NCBI GenBank assembly: GCA_039725955.1
Contig: CP091034.1
Span: 1,922,001 to 1,986,000, forward strand
From: Sinorhizobium sp. B11
Lineage (GTDB): Bacteria; Pseudomonadota; Alphaproteobacteria; Rhizobiales; Rhizobiaceae
Direction of reading: 5' to 3'
Length of the DNA stretch: 64,000 bases
Below, in pieces: positions 38,148-47,069 of the stretch; the first letter of the stretch is position 1; every line of letters starts with the position of its first letter. The position numbers were made by a program, and so were the translations under genes. The notes beneath the pieces are model-generated. The model was not told the DNA's origin, ran no database searches, and saw only the letters and a list, made by a program, of their open reading frames with translations.

Positions 38148-39638
38148 TTGACGACATTTGCTGAACTTGGTTTGAGCCCCAAAGTGCTCTCCGCTGTTAC
38201 CGATGCGGGCTACACGATCCCCACTCCCATTCAGGCCGGGGCAATTCCCTTCGCGCTTGAGCGCCGCGACATCTGCGGTATCGCGCAGACCGGCACCGGC
38301 AAGACGGCTTCCTTCGTTCTTCCCATGTTGTCGCTTTTGGAAAAAGGCCGTGCCCGCGCCCGCATGCCCCGGACCCTTATCCTGGAGCCGACCCGCGAAC
38401 TGGCCGCCCAGGTTGCCGAAAATTTCGAAAAATATGGTAAGAACCACCGCCTCAACGTCGCCCTCCTCATCGGCGGCGTTTCCTTTGAAGATCAGGACCG
38501 CAAGCTGGAGCGCGGCGCGGACGTGCTGATCTGCACCCCCGGCCGCCTTCTCGACCATTTCGAGCGCGGCAAGCTCCTGATGAGCGGTGTTGAAATTCTC
38601 GTCATCGATGAAGCCGACCGCATGCTCGACATGGGCTTCATTCCCGATATCGAACGCATCGCCAAGCTGATCCCCTTCACCCGCCAGACGCTCTTCTTCT
38701 CGGCCACCATGCCGCCGGAAATCCAGAAGCTCGCGGACCGCTTCCTGCAGAATCCGGAGCGTATCGAGGTCTCCAAGCCGGCCTCGGCATCGAGCACGAT
38801 CACGCAGCGCTTCGTCGCCTCGCACGACAAGGATTACGAGAAGCGCGCCGTCCTGCGCGATCTCATCCGCGCTCAGGAAGATCTCAAGAATGCGATCATC
38901 TTCTGCAACCGCAAGAAGGATGTCGCCGAACTCTTCCGTTCGCTGGACCGCCACGGCTTCTCCGTCGGCGCCCTGCACGGCGACATGGACCAGCGCTCGC
39001 GCATGACCATGCTTTCCAATTTCAAGGACGGCAACATCAAGCTGCTCGTTGCCTCCGACGTCGCTGCCCGCGGCCTCGATATTCCCGATGTCAGCCACGT
39101 CTTCAATTTCGACGTGCCGATTCACTCCGAAGACTATGTTCACCGCATTGGCCGTACCGGCCGCGCCGGTCGTTCAGGGGCTTCCTTCACCATCGTCACC
39201 CGCCGCGACCAGAAACATGCCGACGCGATTGAAAAGCTGATCGGCGAAAAGGTCGAATGGCTGAGCGGCGATCTCGCCGCCCTGCCGCCGGCCGAAGAGA
39301 GCCGCGACAGCGAGCGCTCTCCCCGTCGCGGCAAGGGCCGTGAGCGGGATAAGGATCGTGGCCGCGAGCGCCGGTCTTCGAGTCATAAATCTGATATCAA
39401 CGCCGAAGATAATGGTGGCGAAGTCGTGGAAGCAGCAGCAAAGGCCGACAGCGTGAAGAACGAGCGCAAAGCAGAACAGAAGCCGCAGAACAATGCGCGC
39501 GGCGGTCGGCCCTATCCGGCAAACGACGACAATCGCGAGCGTCGCCGTCACCGTGATCATGACGATGGCCCCACACCGGTCGGGTTCGGCGACGACATTC
39601 CTGCCTTCATGCTGATCGCGGCCAACGCCAAGATCTGA
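38148..39638 (+). CDS. DEAD-box RNA helicase (RhlE-like)
   Basis: A 496-residue ATP-dependent RNA helicase with all core motifs: IPTPIQ (Q), AQTGTGKTASF (Walker A), PTRELA, TPGRLLDHF, DEADRMLDMGF (DEAD), FSATMP, ASDVAARGLDIPDV and HRIGRTGRAGR. The C-terminal 110 residues are a disordered Arg/Lys/Asp-rich tail, as in RhlE-type enzymes acting in cold adaptation and RNA decay. Start choice is uncertain: TTG 38148 gives the family N-terminus, while ATG 38091 would add 19 residues without similarity. A Nudix gene follows after eight bases. Confidence 0.92.
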   Translation: MTTFAELGLSPKVLSAVTDAGYTIPTPIQAGAIPFALERRDICGIAQTGTGKTASFVLPMLSLLEKGRARARMPRTLILEPTRELAAQVAENFEKYGKNHRLNVALLIGGVSFEDQDRKLERGADVLICTPGRLLDHFERGKLLMSGVEILVIDEADRMLDMGFIPDIERIAKLIPFTRQTLFFSATMPPEIQKLADRFLQNPERIEVSKPASASSTITQRFVASHDKDYEKRAVLRDLIRAQEDLKNAIIFCNRKKDVAELFRSLDRHGFSVGALHGDMDQRSRMTMLSNFKDGNIKLLVASDVAARGLDIPDVSHVFNFDVPIHSEDYVHRIGRTGRAGRSGASFTIVTRRDQKHADAIEKLIGEKVEWLSGDLAALPPAEESRDSERSPRRGKGRERDKDRGRERRSSSHKSDINAEDNGGEVVEAAAKADSVKNERKAEQKPQNNARGGRPYPANDDNRERRRHRDHDDGPTPVGFGDDIPAFMLIAANAKI

Positions 39639-39646
39639 GACCCTCA

Positions 39647-40069
39647 ATGGGCAAGCCCGGCATTGATTTCCCAGGCCTCGGTGTAGGCCTGGTGATTTTG
39701 CGTGACGGCAAGATCCTTCTCTACAAGCGCGTGAATCCGCCTGAAGCTGGCTACTGGAATATCGTCGGCGGCAAGGTCGACCATATGGAGCCCGCTGAGG
39801 AAGCCGCGCGCCGCGAAGCCGAAGAAGAAACGGGCCTCACAATCGGCCGCGTCGAGCGGATCGGCTCTACCGAGCAGATCATCGAGGCTGACCGCCAGCA
39901 CTGGATTTCCCTTCTCTATATCGCCCGCGAAGTGACGGGTGAGCCGCAACTGACGGAACCGGACAAGCTGTCGGATTTCGGCTGGTTCGGTCTTGCCGAC
40001 CTGCCGGAGCCGCTATCGGCTTTCACGAAGGCCGCGATATCGGCCCTTCCGGCCGGCGAATTGCGCTGA
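39647..40069 (+). CDS. Nudix hydrolase
   Basis: A 140-residue Nudix protein with a complete Nudix box (GGKVDHMEPAEEAARREAEEETGL, residues about 41-64) containing the REAEEE metal-binding core. These enzymes hydrolyse nucleoside diphosphates linked to other groups; the substrate here is unknown. It lies eight bases after the helicase gene and is probably co-transcribed. Its stop abuts the end of the converging TfoX-like gene. Confidence 0.9.
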   Translation: MGKPGIDFPGLGVGLVILRDGKILLYKRVNPPEAGYWNIVGGKVDHMEPAEEAARREAEEETGLTIGRVERIGSTEQIIEADRQHWISLLYIAREVTGEPQLTEPDKLSDFGWFGLADLPEPLSAFTKAAISALPAGELR

Positions 40070-40387
40070 TCATTCGGCCCGCAGTGCGGCCTCATAGGCA
40101 AGCCGCACCCAGCGTGCCATGACATCTGGGTCGTCATAGGCTTCGTCGGGGATGCTCCAATAGGGCATTTTCACCGCAGCGCCCTTCTTGCCCTCGTAGA
40201 ACCATTGGCTGGCACCTGCCGCGGCAAATTCCGGTGCACTCTCTTCATCCGCCTTCAGCAGGATTTCGTCGCGCACCTCGAGCGCCAGGATACGGCCGAG
40301 ATGGTAGATGCCCTTGCCGCCGAACATGCGCTTGATGGTGACGGGTCCAAGCGACTGAAACATTTCCTCGATGCCGGCATTGTCCAT
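40070..40387 (-). CDS. TfoX N-terminal domain protein
   Basis: A 105-residue protein corresponding to the N-terminal domain of TfoX/Sxy only (IKRMFGGKGIYHLGRILALEVRDEILLKAD, then FYEGKKGAAVKMPYWSIPDEAYDDPDVMARWVRLAYEAA). Full-length TfoX controls competence, but stand-alone N-domains of this size are common in Rhizobiales and their role is unknown. It is followed ten bases upstream on the minus strand by the flavin reductase gene, probably one transcript. Confidence 0.86.
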   Translation of the reverse strand: MDNAGIEEMFQSLGPVTIKRMFGGKGIYHLGRILALEVRDEILLKADEESAPEFAAAGASQWFYEGKKGAAVKMPYWSIPDEAYDDPDVMARWVRLAYEAALRAE

Positions 40388-40397
40388 CGCTTCAGAC

Positions 40398-40892
40398 CTA
40401 TACCGAGTGATAGCCGCGGTTCAGATAAAGGAGCGCCGGATGTATTTCGGTAAAGCGCACGGCGGCGACCTCGCCGAAAATGACATTGTGGGTCGGCATT
40501 TCCTTGATATCGGTCACCCGGCAATCGAAAACGGCAAGTGCATCGGCAAGGACCGGCGCGCCCGTTACCAGCGTCTCGAAGCGGGCGCTCTGAAAACGCT
40601 CGTCGTTTTCGAGCTGCGTGCGGCCCGAAAAGGCATCGGCAACGCCTTCATGGTGGGCGCCGAGCGAGTTCAGCGCGAAGATGCCGCTGCGCCAGAAGAT
40701 CTCGTTCTTCACATTGGTATTGTTGAGGCAGACGAGAACCGAAGCCGGATTGTCGGAGACCGAGCAGGCGGCCGTGATCGTGACCCCGCGCCGCGCTTCG
40801 CCGAGCGCCGTCGTCACCAGCTGCACATGGCCTGCATAGCGGCTCATGGCATCGCGATAGAGGCCGGGATCGATATGCTGCCTGTTCAACAC
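40398..40892 (-). CDS. Flavin reductase family protein (HpaC/RutF-like)
   Basis: A 164-residue flavin reductase-like split-barrel protein that would reduce FMN or FAD with NAD(P)H for a partner monooxygenase. Family blocks are YRDAMSRYAGHVQLVTTALGEARRGVTITAACSVSDNPASVLVCLN and FALNSLGAHHEGVADAFSG. The open frame extends far upstream but loses similarity. I prefer GTG 40892, with GGAG six bases upstream; GTG 40904 and TTG 40889 are alternatives. No partner oxygenase is nearby. Confidence 0.85.
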   Translation of the reverse strand: MLNRQHIDPGLYRDAMSRYAGHVQLVTTALGEARRGVTITAACSVSDNPASVLVCLNNTNVKNEIFWRSGIFALNSLGAHHEGVADAFSGRTQLENDERFQSARFETLVTGAPVLADALAVFDCRVTDIKEMPTHNVIFGEVAAVRFTEIHPALLYLNRGYHSV

Positions 40893-41064
40893 ATGCTTCT
40901 CCACAATCAGTGTCTTGTTTTTGTTATTTTCCCAATATGGCGGGCATCGGTTACATTTTCTACAATAGCACCCGCCAAAAGCTGCAGAATACGCTTGTTT
41001 TTCTTTGACGATTGCCGCCGTGCGGATAAAAGGGCATGGACAAGACGAGAGACCTGCACCTTTC

Positions 41065-42147
41065 ATGATGAGCCTGCGTGTCATAGCCGCCCTTCTGTCG
41101 CTCATGGCGTTGACGGCCGAAAGCCGCGCGGCCGGCGTGACGATTGGCGTTGTCGCGCCACAGGACGGCACTTTTGCTTCGCTTGGCGCCCAGATTTTTT
41201 CCGGCGCGAATTTCCAGATCCGACAGGCGGGCGATACGGTCGTTCCTGTCCCCGAAACCTGCCAGGACAATAGCGGCCAAGCGGTCGCCGATGCACTGAT
41301 CGCAGCCAAGGTCCAGGTCGCTATCGGCTTCCTTTGCAGCGAGACGCTGGAAGGCGCCCTGCCGAAGCTGAAGGACGCCAATATTCCCGTCATCACGGTG
41401 TCCGTGCGCTCGCGCATCCTGATGGAGGATTCGCTGAAGAACGGCTGGCCCCTCTTCCGTCTGGGCCCGCAGGACAGCGATGAAGCCGCCAAGGTCATCC
41501 AGATCATCCTGCAGCAATGGACGGCGTCTCCGATCGCCCTTATCGAGGATGGCACGATCCACGGCCGCGAACTGACGGAAGCCGTGCGCAACGCGCTCGA
41601 AGAAAATGGCCTGAAGCCCGTTTTCACCGACACCTACCGGCCGGGACAGGAACAGCAGATCGGCCTCGTGCGCCGCCTGAAGCGGGCCGGTGCCACCAAG
41701 GTCTTCATCGGCGGAGACAGAAACGATGTCGCCACCATCGCCCGTGACGCGAAGGCCGAAAACATCGCGCTCGACATTCTGAGTGGCGATGCGATGCGCG
41801 CGGCAAACCAGCCGCTCGCGCTGGCAGAGGGCGTGCGTGCCGTCGTCATCCCCGAATATGCGCTTCTGCCGGATGCAGCCGCGGCCGCCGAGGCCCTGCG
41901 CGCCGCCGGGACCGAGCCGGAAGGTTATGTCCTGCCGGCCGCAGCCGCAGCGCTGATTGCCGATCAGGCTGTGCAGGCGGCGGTGGCTGAGGGCAAGCCG
42001 GTGGCGGAGAAGCTTATCGGGACGCAATTCAATACGCCGATCGGCCCAGTGACCTTCACACCGGCCCATGAGCTGGCGCAAAATCCCTATCGTCTTCTCG
42101 AATGGCGCGGCGATGCTTTCGTTCCGCCGACCGACGGGACGGACTGA
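41065..42147 (+). CDS. Periplasmic substrate-binding protein, branched-chain amino acid type (orphan)
   Basis: A 360-residue type I periplasmic binding protein (LivJ-like fold) with a signal peptide ending near AESRAAG (residue 22). Recognisable parts are VTIGVVAPQDGTFASLGAQIFSGANF, the CQDNSG...IGFLCSETLEGALP region and VTVSVRSRILMED. Ligand unknown. No ABC permease or ATPase genes are adjacent, so it either uses a remote transporter or has a sensing role. ATG 41065 and 41068 are both possible. Divergent from the flavin reductase gene. Confidence 0.85.
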   Translation: MMSLRVIAALLSLMALTAESRAAGVTIGVVAPQDGTFASLGAQIFSGANFQIRQAGDTVVPVPETCQDNSGQAVADALIAAKVQVAIGFLCSETLEGALPKLKDANIPVITVSVRSRILMEDSLKNGWPLFRLGPQDSDEAAKVIQIILQQWTASPIALIEDGTIHGRELTEAVRNALEENGLKPVFTDTYRPGQEQQIGLVRRLKRAGATKVFIGGDRNDVATIARDAKAENIALDILSGDAMRAANQPLALAEGVRAVVIPEYALLPDAAAAAEALRAAGTEPEGYVLPAAAAALIADQAVQAAVAEGKPVAEKLIGTQFNTPIGPVTFTPAHELAQNPYRLLEWRGDAFVPPTDGTD

Positions 42148-42208
42148 CCTGTTGAAACTTGCCGTGAGGCGGCGCGCCTGCTGACGGTTGAGATGGAGAT
42201 CCAGACCC

Positions 42209-42886
42209 ATGACGACACTGCCCATCCGCATCGCCCCATCGATCCTGGCCGCAGATTTTGCAAAGCTCGGCGAGGAAGTGCGCAACGTTACCGCGGCCGG
42301 CGCCGACTGGATCCATCTCGACGTCATGGATGGCCATTTCGTGCCGAACATTTCCTTCGGCCCTGATGTCATCAAGTCGCTGCGCTCCTACACGGATGCG
42401 ACCTTCGACTGCCATCTGATGATTTCACCTGCCGACCCCTACCTTGAAGCCTTCGCAAAGGCCGGCTGTGACCGCATCACAGTGCATGCAGAGGCCGGAC
42501 CACATCTGCATCGCTCGCTGCAGACGATCCGCCATCTCGGCAAGAAGGTCGGCGTCACGCTCAATCCGGCAACGCCGCTCTCGGTGGTCGAGAACGTGCT
42601 TGACGATGTCGACCTCATTCTCATTATGTCCGTCAACCCCGGTTTCGGCGGCCAGAAATTCATTCCGGCAATGGTAGACAAGATCGCAGCGGCAAAGTCA
42701 CTGATCGGTGACCGCCCGATCGAGCTTGAGGTGGATGGCGGTGTGACGGTCGATACCGCACCTGCCGTGGCAAAGGCCGGCGGCAACGTGCTCGTCGCCG
42801 GATCGGCAATTTTCAAGGGCGGCTCGGTCGAGGCCTATCGCCAGGCCATTACCGCCCTTCGCAACGCGGCTGAGGGGGCTCGCTGA
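42209..42886 (+). CDS. rpe: Ribulose-phosphate 3-epimerase
   Basis: A 225-residue TIM-barrel enzyme that interconverts ribulose-5-phosphate and xylulose-5-phosphate in the pentose phosphate pathway. Typical blocks are APSILAADFAKLGEEV, DWIHLDVMDGHFVPNISFGP (metal and catalytic Asp), CHLMI, MSVNPGFGGQKFI and ELEVDGGV. I chose ATG 42209, with GGAGAT upstream. Its stop overlaps the DUF2259 start (TGATG). Confidence 0.95.
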   Translation: MTTLPIRIAPSILAADFAKLGEEVRNVTAAGADWIHLDVMDGHFVPNISFGPDVIKSLRSYTDATFDCHLMISPADPYLEAFAKAGCDRITVHAEAGPHLHRSLQTIRHLGKKVGVTLNPATPLSVVENVLDDVDLILIMSVNPGFGGQKFIPAMVDKIAAAKSLIGDRPIELEVDGGVTVDTAPAVAKAGGNVLVAGSAIFKGGSVEAYRQAITALRNAAEGAR

Positions 42887-43614
42887 TGACGAAGCGCATG
42901 TTCATGGGTGGATTTCTTGCCGCCCTGCTGACCGGCATGGCTGCCACGGCCTCAGCCGGCGATATCGCCAATGTGCAGCCTGTCGGCTTTTCCGCCGATG
43001 GCAAAGTCTTTGCCTTCCAGGAATTCGGCATGAAGGATGGCAAGGTCCCCTATTCGGACACCTTTTTCATCGATACCGACACCGGTGCCGATCTTGAGGG
43101 CACGCCCTTCCATCTGGAATTGACGGACAAGGATGCCGATCTTTCCAAGGCCCGCCGCCAGAACCTGACGGCAGCACGCCAGCAGATGGACAAATACGAC
43201 CTTCTGACCAATCCGGGCCTGATCGCCGCCTTCAACCCGCCGACCGAGCTCGGCTCGCCGATGAAGACGATCCGCTATACGACGCTTGCAACCGACGGTC
43301 CTGCGCGTGGAGCCTATACGCTGCTGCTGGGCGATGCCCAGGTCGCGACGCCCGATGCCTGCAAGGGCATGAACCACGTCGTCGGCTTTACGCTGCAGCT
43401 CATCGAGAAGGACGGTGCACCGAACCGCCAGCTCGTCCACGAGGACAAGGCCATCCCGGCCGACCGCGGCTGCCCGGTGGAATACCGCATGGGCGGCGCC
43501 CTCGTCTATCAGCCTGAATCGGGCAAGCCCGTCCATATCGCCCTCATCCTGGCGCTGAGCGCTTCTCCTGACGGCCGCAACGGCCGCTGGATCGCCGTTC
43601 CGGTACACCCCTGA
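42886..43614 (+). CDS. DUF2259 secreted protein
   Basis: A 242-residue protein with a signal peptide (cleavage after ATASAG, near residue 25) and the DUF2259 body (VGFSADGKVFAFQEFGMKDGKVPYSD). It is found almost only in alphaproteobacteria, with no known function. Two cysteines in the C-terminal half (DACKGMNH, DRGCPVEY) may form a disulfide in the periplasm. The start overlaps the rpe stop and the next gene begins three bases after its own stop, so the run rpe-DUF2259-membrane protein looks like one operon. Confidence 0.87.
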   Translation: MTKRMFMGGFLAALLTGMAATASAGDIANVQPVGFSADGKVFAFQEFGMKDGKVPYSDTFFIDTDTGADLEGTPFHLELTDKDADLSKARRQNLTAARQQMDKYDLLTNPGLIAAFNPPTELGSPMKTIRYTTLATDGPARGAYTLLLGDAQVATPDACKGMNHVVGFTLQLIEKDGAPNRQLVHEDKAIPADRGCPVEYRMGGALVYQPESGKPVHIALILALSASPDGRNGRWIAVPVHP

Positions 43615-43616
43615 GA

Positions 43617-44102
43617 ATGAACCGTCTGCGGGCGGCGTGGCCGCCCTTATCCGAATTTTTCATCGGCGCCCCGCTCTGGGGCGCTCAGATGCTGATCTCG
43701 GCAATGGCCGGGCTCTACCTGCGCAATGGCATGGAAACGAGCCATGTGCTCGATCTGGCGCTGCTCTATTTCGGCGGAGGCCTGCTTTCCTGGCCCTTCA
43801 ATCTGATCGCCGGGCGCTACTTCGCGCTCCGTCGAGAGATGGAGACGCGTTTCGCAGCCTTCTTCCTGGCGATGACGACAGGCACGATCCTCATGACGGC
43901 CTTTCTCTTCGCCATGGACTACCGGATCTTTTATTCCCGCTGGCATTCGCCGCTCGGTTCCGTCATCTGGATGTTCCAGTTCGTCTTCACCGGTGCAAGC
44001 GCCGTCTACCAGTTCCTCGTTCTCGGTCTGGGACTGTTTTTGCCCGTCGGTTTGGTCTGTTTGCTTGCCACCAGCTTCGCTCTTGCCAAACGCATGCGTT
44101 GA
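43617..44102 (+). CDS. Integral membrane protein, function unknown
   Basis: A 161-residue protein with about four hydrophobic helices (residues 22-40, 45-65, 82-100 and 115-155). I do not recognise a named family. It lies two bases after the DUF2259 gene and 62 bases before purB, a position seen in other rhizobial rpe-purB regions. No catalytic motif is visible. Confidence 0.78.
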   Translation: MNRLRAAWPPLSEFFIGAPLWGAQMLISAMAGLYLRNGMETSHVLDLALLYFGGGLLSWPFNLIAGRYFALRREMETRFAAFFLAMTTGTILMTAFLFAMDYRIFYSRWHSPLGSVIWMFQFVFTGASAVYQFLVLGLGLFLPVGLVCLLATSFALAKRMR

Positions 44103-44164
44103 GATTGCCGGCCGTCTTTGCTACAGGGGCCGCAGCTACTGTCACGAAATGAAGGCGCTCGCCC

Positions 44165-45472
44165 ATGATCCCTCGTTATTCCCGGCCCGAGATGGTCGCC
44201 ATCTGGTCTCCCGAAACCAAGTTCCGCATCTGGTTCGAGATCGAGGCTCATGCCTGTGATGCGCTTGCGGACCTCGGTGTGATCCCGAAATCGGCCGCCG
44301 CCACCATCTGGGAAAAAGGTGGCAAGGCGACCTTCGATGTTGCCCGCATCGATGAGATCGAGGCCGTCACCAAGCATGACGTCATCGCCTTCCTTACCCA
44401 TCTTGCCGAAATCGTCGGCCCCGACGCCCGTTTCGTCCACCAGGGCATGACCTCGTCGGACGTGCTCGACACCACCCTGAACATCCAGCTCGTGCGCGCT
44501 GCCGATATACTGCTCGCCGACATGGACCGTGTTCTCGCCGCCCTGAAGGGCCGCGCCTTCGAGCACAAGGATACGATCCGCATCGGCCGCAGCCATGGCA
44601 TTCACGCCGAGCCGACGACGATGGGCCTCACCTTCGCCCGCTTCTATGCCGAGATGAGCCGCAACCGCGCCCGCCTCGTCGCTGCTCGTGCGGAAATCGC
44701 GACCGGCGCCATTTCCGGCGCCGTCGGCACCTTCGCCAATATCGATCCTGTCGTCGAAGAGCATGTCTGCGCAGCCCTCGGCCTCGTTCCGGAGCCTGTC
44801 TCCACGCAGGTCATCCCGCGTGATCGTCATGCGATGTTCTTCGCCACGCTCGGTGTCATAGGTTCGTCGATCGAAAATGTGGCGATCGAGATCCGCCACA
44901 TGCAGCGCACCGAAGTTCTGGAAGCCGAGGAGTTCTTCTCGCCAGGCCAGAAGGGCTCGTCGGCCATGCCGCACAAGCGCAACCCGGTCCTGACCGAAAA
45001 CCTGACGGGCCTTGCTCGCCTCGTACGCATGTCGGTCGTTCCCGCAATGGAAAACGTGGCGCTCTGGCACGAGCGCGATATCAGCCATTCGAGCGTCGAG
45101 CGCGCCATCGGCCCCGATACGACCATCACCCTCGATTTCGCACTCAACCGTCTGGCCGGTGTCATCGAAAAGCTCGTGGTCTATCCCGAGAACATGATGA
45201 AGAACCTCGACAAGTTCCGCGGCCTTGTGCATTCGCAGCGCGTTCTCCTGGCGCTGACGCAGGCCGGCACCTCCCGCGAGGATGCCTATCGCCTCGTGCA
45301 GCGCAACGCGATGAAGGTCTGGGAACAGGGCAAGGATTTCCTTGAGGAGCTGCTGGCCGACGCCGAGGTGCGTGCCGCGCTCTCCGAGGCGGATCTGCGT
45401 GAGAAGTTCGATCTCGGCTATCACACCAAGCATGTCGACACGATCTTCCGCCGTGTTTTTGGCGACGCTTGA
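44165..45472 (+). CDS. purB: Adenylosuccinate lyase
   Basis: A 435-residue fumarase-superfamily lyase acting twice in purine synthesis: on SAICAR and on adenylosuccinate. It shows RYSRPEMVAIWSPETKF at the N-terminus, MTSSDVLDTTLNIQL, the RSHGIHAEPTTMG histidine motif and the signature GSSAMPHKRNPVLTENL. It ends in a strong terminator. purC, purS, purQ and purL lie 5-13 kb downstream on the same strand. Confidence 0.96.
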   Translation: MIPRYSRPEMVAIWSPETKFRIWFEIEAHACDALADLGVIPKSAAATIWEKGGKATFDVARIDEIEAVTKHDVIAFLTHLAEIVGPDARFVHQGMTSSDVLDTTLNIQLVRAADILLADMDRVLAALKGRAFEHKDTIRIGRSHGIHAEPTTMGLTFARFYAEMSRNRARLVAARAEIATGAISGAVGTFANIDPVVEEHVCAALGLVPEPVSTQVIPRDRHAMFFATLGVIGSSIENVAIEIRHMQRTEVLEAEEFFSPGQKGSSAMPHKRNPVLTENLTGLARLVRMSVVPAMENVALWHERDISHSSVERAIGPDTTITLDFALNRLAGVIEKLVVYPENMMKNLDKFRGLVHSQRVLLALTQAGTSREDAYRLVQRNAMKVWEQGKDFLEELLADAEVRAALSEADLREKFDLGYHTKHVDTIFRRVFGDA

Positions 45473-45494
45473 TCGACACAAGACAGATCATGAG

Positions 45495-45524
45495 ACGGCG
45501 CCCGTGAGGCGCCGTTTTCATTTT
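45495..45524 (+). terminator. Intrinsic terminator after purB
   Basis: ACGGCGCC-CGTGA-GGCGCCGT followed by TTTCATTTT, 22 bases after the purB stop. Its tail overlaps the last codons of the converging iron permease-like gene. Confidence 0.88.
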
Positions 45525-45985
45525 CGCTTCCGGGAAGCGGTCGCCGGTGCAGCGCGCTTCTTTTTCTCCGGCTTGTCCACCGGCGTATCGGCCGGCTCTT
45601 CCGATATCTCGCAAATCTCTGTTGCGCCTCGGCCTTTTGCGGCCTTGGCCACCAGGCGGTCGAGATGCTTTAGGTCCTCCTCGTCGAGATTTTCGATGCC
45701 GATGAAGCGGTTCTCGGCGTGGCTCGTGAGGATGATTTCGTTGAGCTTCGCCTGGATGGCTCTTGTATCGCGTGTCTGCGCGTTCTGCAGAATGAAGACC
45801 ATCAGGAAGGTGATGATCGTCGTGCCGGTGTTGATCACCAGCTGCCAAGTTTCCGAATAGCCGAAGACAGGGCCGAGGGCAGCCCAGATGATCACGGCGA
45901 TGAGTGCCAGAATGAAGGTTACCGGCTTGCCCGCCCACTCCGATATCTTCGTGGCGAAGCGGGCGAATGCATGGCGTACAGTCAC
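45518..45985 (-). CDS. Low-affinity iron permease family protein
   Basis: A 155-residue membrane protein of the family named for the yeast low-affinity iron permease. It has two helices at about residues 20-40 and 48-65, joined as KPVTFILALIAVIIWAALGPVFGYSETWQLVINTGTTIITFLMVFILQ, then the conserved QNAQTRDTRAIQAKLNEI and a charged cytoplasmic tail rich in Lys/Ala. Iron transport by bacterial members is not established. Stand-alone gene. Confidence 0.86.
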   Translation of the reverse strand: MTVRHAFARFATKISEWAGKPVTFILALIAVIIWAALGPVFGYSETWQLVINTGTTIITFLMVFILQNAQTRDTRAIQAKLNEIILTSHAENRFIGIENLDEEDLKHLDRLVAKAAKGRGATEICEISEEPADTPVDKPEKKKRAAPATASRKRK

Positions 45986-46103
45986 CTTGAAATCCTCCTT
46001 CGAAGTCGGCGCAAAACAAACTCCAGGGAGGGTTCCGAGGTTCCAACCTATATCGAAAATCCGGGGTATCGCGTGAATTCGCGATCCCCCGGGAATTCTG
46101 GCG

Positions 46104-46907
46104 TCACATGGCTTCGCGGCTGATCAGCTTGCGGTAAAGATGCCAGGTCGCATGGCCGAGGATGGGGATGACGAGTGCAAGGCCGATGAAGAGCGGGATC
46201 GTGCCGATGACGAGTGCCACGGCTACGATCAGGCCCCAGAGCAGCACTGGTATCGGATTAATGAAGGTTGCCCGGACCGAAGCGACCATCGCAGCCACTG
46301 CCCCGCAATCCCTGTCGAGCAGCATCGGGAAGGTAACGACGGTGATCGCCAGAACGACGAGGGCAAAGCCGAGGCCGACCAGATTGCCCCACAGGATCAG
46401 CTGCATGCCTTCCGGCGTACCGAATACCTGCTGAACGAAGAGCGACATGGAGCGCGGGAAGACTTCTCCGAGGAGGTTTGCGTAGATGGTCTGCGCCGTG
46501 ACCAGCCAGACGGTGAACATCCCAAACAGCAGGAGGCCGACGGCGATGATCGACGGCAGAGCCGGCGAATGGCGCACGTCGAGTGCATGTGTCCAGGAGG
46601 AATCGAGCCCGGCCTCGCGCCGGCGGCTGATTTCGTAGAGGCCGATCGCGGCTATTGGCCCGATCAGCACGAAGCCCGACATCAGCGGAAAGATCATCGG
46701 CGCGAGATTGGCGCCCGAACTCAGCATCGTCAGGAAGATGCCGGCGATCGGATACATGAGACACAGGAAAACGTAGTGCGAAGGCTTCTCGCGGAAATCC
46801 TCGAAACCGAGCCTGAGCGCGTCGAAGACGTCGGCAATGCTGATCCTGTTAACCACGGGCCGTGCGAAGTTCTCACCGGCACCCGTCATGACATGAAATG
46901 TCGTCAT
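46104..46907 (-). CDS. DUF2189 membrane protein
   Basis: A 267-residue integral membrane protein with about six predicted helices, matching the DUF2189 family (DALRLGFEDFREKPSHYVFLCLMYPIAGI; FPLMSGFVLIGPIAAIGLYEISRRREAG). Family function is unknown, and some members are annotated as cytochrome c oxidase-associated. I chose ATG 46907, with GGAGGAG upstream; the frame extends to 47057 without similarity. Divergent from the RBBP9-like gene. Confidence 0.86.
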   Translation of the reverse strand: MTTFHVMTGAGENFARPVVNRISIADVFDALRLGFEDFREKPSHYVFLCLMYPIAGIFLTMLSSGANLAPMIFPLMSGFVLIGPIAAIGLYEISRRREAGLDSSWTHALDVRHSPALPSIIAVGLLLFGMFTVWLVTAQTIYANLLGEVFPRSMSLFVQQVFGTPEGMQLILWGNLVGLGFALVVLAITVVTFPMLLDRDCGAVAAMVASVRATFINPIPVLLWGLIVAVALVIGTIPLFIGLALVIPILGHATWHLYRKLISREAM

Positions 46908-47069
46908 GGCTTTCTCCTCCTCAGCCAAGATGAGCCGGAGGCGAATGTGGCGGCACAAAGCGGGCCGACACGAGAACGCAACCGGCATGCAGCCACCATA
47001 GCAAATTTCTTGAGCTAAGTCGCTCTTTCCCTTGACATCGCGGTCAAGCTTTCTCACATCGGCGACATT

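Noticed and set aside
40893..41633. N-terminal extension of the flavin reductase frame to 411 codons
   Set aside because: The extension is antisense to the solute-binding protein gene and lacks similarity; a ribosome site supports GTG 40892.
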